Assembly: GCA_963789025.1 (NCBI GenBank)
Contig: CAWBIT010000008.1
Span: 1,116,001 to 1,180,000, forward strand
Reading direction: 5' to 3'
Source: AP-15 sp963789025
Lineage (GTDB): Bacteria > Pseudomonadota > Alphaproteobacteria > ATCC43930 > CGMCC-115725
Length of the DNA: 64,000 nucleotides
The translations under genes were made by a program, and so were the position numbers. Below the pieces are notes generated by a model. That model had not been told where the DNA came from, searched no databases, and saw only the letters and a program-made list of their open reading frames with translations. This document shows positions 63,237-64,000 of this stretch, piece after piece. The stretch's first letter is position 1, and each line of letters opens with the position of its first letter.

Positions 63237-63863
63237 ATGGTTTACCTGCCACCCGCTTTCACCGAAAAGCGCCCGGAAATACTGATGGAGCACATCGAGC
63301 GGTACGATTTCGGCCTGCTCGTCACGCACGGCCCCGAAGGGCTCGTGGCGAGCCATATCCCGTTCCTGATCGAGCGCGACGGCGACCAACTGCACCTGCA
63401 TGGCCACCTCGCCCGCCCCAACCCGCAAGTCGGCGATCTCGCTCGAGGCGGCGAAGTGCTGGCGATTTTTCATGGGCCGCACGCCTACATTTCGCCCAAT
63501 TGGTACACGACCAGTCCGAGTGTGCCGACCTGGAACTACGTCGATGTGCATGCCTATGGGACGGTGCAGCTGGTCGAGAATGCCGAATGGCTGCGCCGGT
63601 TTTTGGTCCGTTTGTCGGAACGTCACGAGGCGCGCAACCCGGTCGCGTGGCGAATGCAGGATCTCCCCGAGGCCTATGTCGATACGATGCTGAAGGGCAT
63701 TATCGGGCTCGACATCCTCGTCACCCGGCTCGAAGGCAAATACAAGCTGAGCCAGAACCGCCCTGCGGCCGACCGCCCCGGCGTCGTCGCCGCGCTCGAA
63801 GCCCAGGGTGATCCCGAATCCCACGCCGTCGCTCAGCTGATGCGCGACCGCGAGCCGGTTTGA
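63237..63863 (+). CDS. FMN-binding PaiB-family protein
   Basis: This 208-residue split-barrel flavin protein resembles Bacillus PaiB, annotated as a negative transcriptional regulator. Characteristic regions are MVYLPPAFTEKRPEILMEHI, GLVASHIPFLIE, FHGPHAYISPNWY, VPTWNYVDVHAYG and GIIGLDILVTRLEGKYKLSQ followed by NRPAADRPGV. It follows the LysE-type gene by 33 bases on the same strand. It could be an FMN-dependent enzyme rather than a regulator. Confidence 0.9.
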   Translation: MVYLPPAFTEKRPEILMEHIERYDFGLLVTHGPEGLVASHIPFLIERDGDQLHLHGHLARPNPQVGDLARGGEVLAIFHGPHAYISPNWYTTSPSVPTWNYVDVHAYGTVQLVENAEWLRRFLVRLSERHEARNPVAWRMQDLPEAYVDTMLKGIIGLDILVTRLEGKYKLSQNRPAADRPGVVAALEAQGDPESHAVAQLMRDREPV

Positions 63864-63879
63864 GGTTGCGCGGAAAAGG

Positions 63880-64000
63880 TCAGTCGGGCTCCACGCGTGC
63901 CAGCGCCTCGACCGCCGCGATATCGGGACAGGCGAGCACCGCCTCCGCCACCCGGCGACTGAAGCCGGCTCGCGCGAACGCGCCGAGCTCGCGCGCATGG
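63880..64000 (-). CDS. recX: Probable RecX, C-terminal end (partial)
   Basis: The window edge cuts a minus-strand gene whose last 39 codons read HARELGAFARAGFSRRVAEA, then VLACPDIAAVEALARVEPD and a TGA stop at 63880. The LGAFARAGFS..VA..VL pattern resembles the last three-helix repeat of RecX, a modulator of RecA. The evidence is short, so the name is tentative. Confidence 0.5.
   Translation of the reverse strand, partial: HARELGAFARAGFSRRVAEAVLACPDIAAVEALARVEPD

Noticed and set aside
62577..63998. 473-codon minus-strand frame opposite the LysE and PaiB genes
   Set aside because: It is antisense to two recognisable genes; only its 5' end region overlaps the probable recX end, which is read in a different frame.

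Overview
The window is high-GC DNA with the gene repertoire of an alphaproteobacterium, probably Hyphomicrobiales or Rhodospirillales. The support is an overlapping dapD-dapE pair, a kdpFABCDE operon with an extra 27-residue leader protein, many single-gene catabolic enzymes, and copies of short inverted-repeat elements of the kind common in that group. The genus cannot be fixed from the sequence alone. No CRISPR array, rRNA, phage module or recognisable defence island was seen.

Region 1-8.3 kb holds an HTH protein, remains of a formate dehydrogenase alpha subunit, a uracil-DNA glycosylase-family protein, tRNA-Ser(GCT) with a tail of an integrase gene 137 bases beyond it, and a glycogen block in which only pgm is intact: malQ has lost its start and an internal segment, and glgP has lost its N-terminal third. 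Region 8.4-24.9 kb is an accessory catabolic stretch. Intact genes (DUF3047, HpcH/HpaI aldolase, glutathione transferase, orphan solute-binding protein, Gfo/Idh/MocA oxidoreductase, universal stress protein, lactonase, beta-propeller protein, class II aldolase, NtaA-type monooxygenase) alternate with deleted or frameshifted ones (NHL protein, VOC protein, sugar ABC permease). It ends with a lipoprotein made of two nearly identical halves.

Region 24.9-33.2 kb is a gene graveyard. Fragments of a luciferase-like oxidoreductase, methyltransferase, nitronate monooxygenase, FAD oxidase, LysR regulator, AraC regulator, two adenylate cyclases and an isochorismatase-family hydrolase lie almost end to end. 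The stretch contains an IS630-family element with visible terminal inverted repeats. The only intact cargo gene is an enolase-superfamily enzyme.

Region 33.2-48.3 kb is about monovalent cations: kup, then kdpE, kdpD, kdpC, kdpB, kdpA, kdpF and the small leader gene, all on the minus strand. A plus-strand mosaic of kdpA, narK and secF fragments follows, then a CPA1 Na+/H+ antiporter carrying a C-terminal cyclic-nucleotide-binding domain. Inverted-repeat elements sit between kdpC and kdpD and between kdpA and kdpB.

Region 48.9-64 kb is mostly intact: a fused enoyl-CoA hydratase/3-hydroxyacyl-CoA dehydrogenase, a flippase-like membrane protein, a thiolase-like protein lacking the usual nucleophilic Cys paired with a DUF35 protein, a CapA-like protein, a ferredoxin/ferredoxin reductase pair, a resorcylate decarboxylase-like amidohydrolase, dapD-dapE, glutathione peroxidase, a LysE exporter, a PaiB-like protein and the C-terminal end of a probable recX.

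The most distinctive overall signal is the strong clustering of broken genes (about 1.3-8.3, 14.5-20.9, 24.9-33.1 and 44.5-45.6 kb), often with clean internal deletions, beside long stretches with no damage at all. I found no convincing new multi-gene machine. The best candidates for follow-up are the kdp leader peptide, the duplicated lipoprotein, the antiporter-cNMP fusion and the Cys-less thiolase/DUF35 pair.
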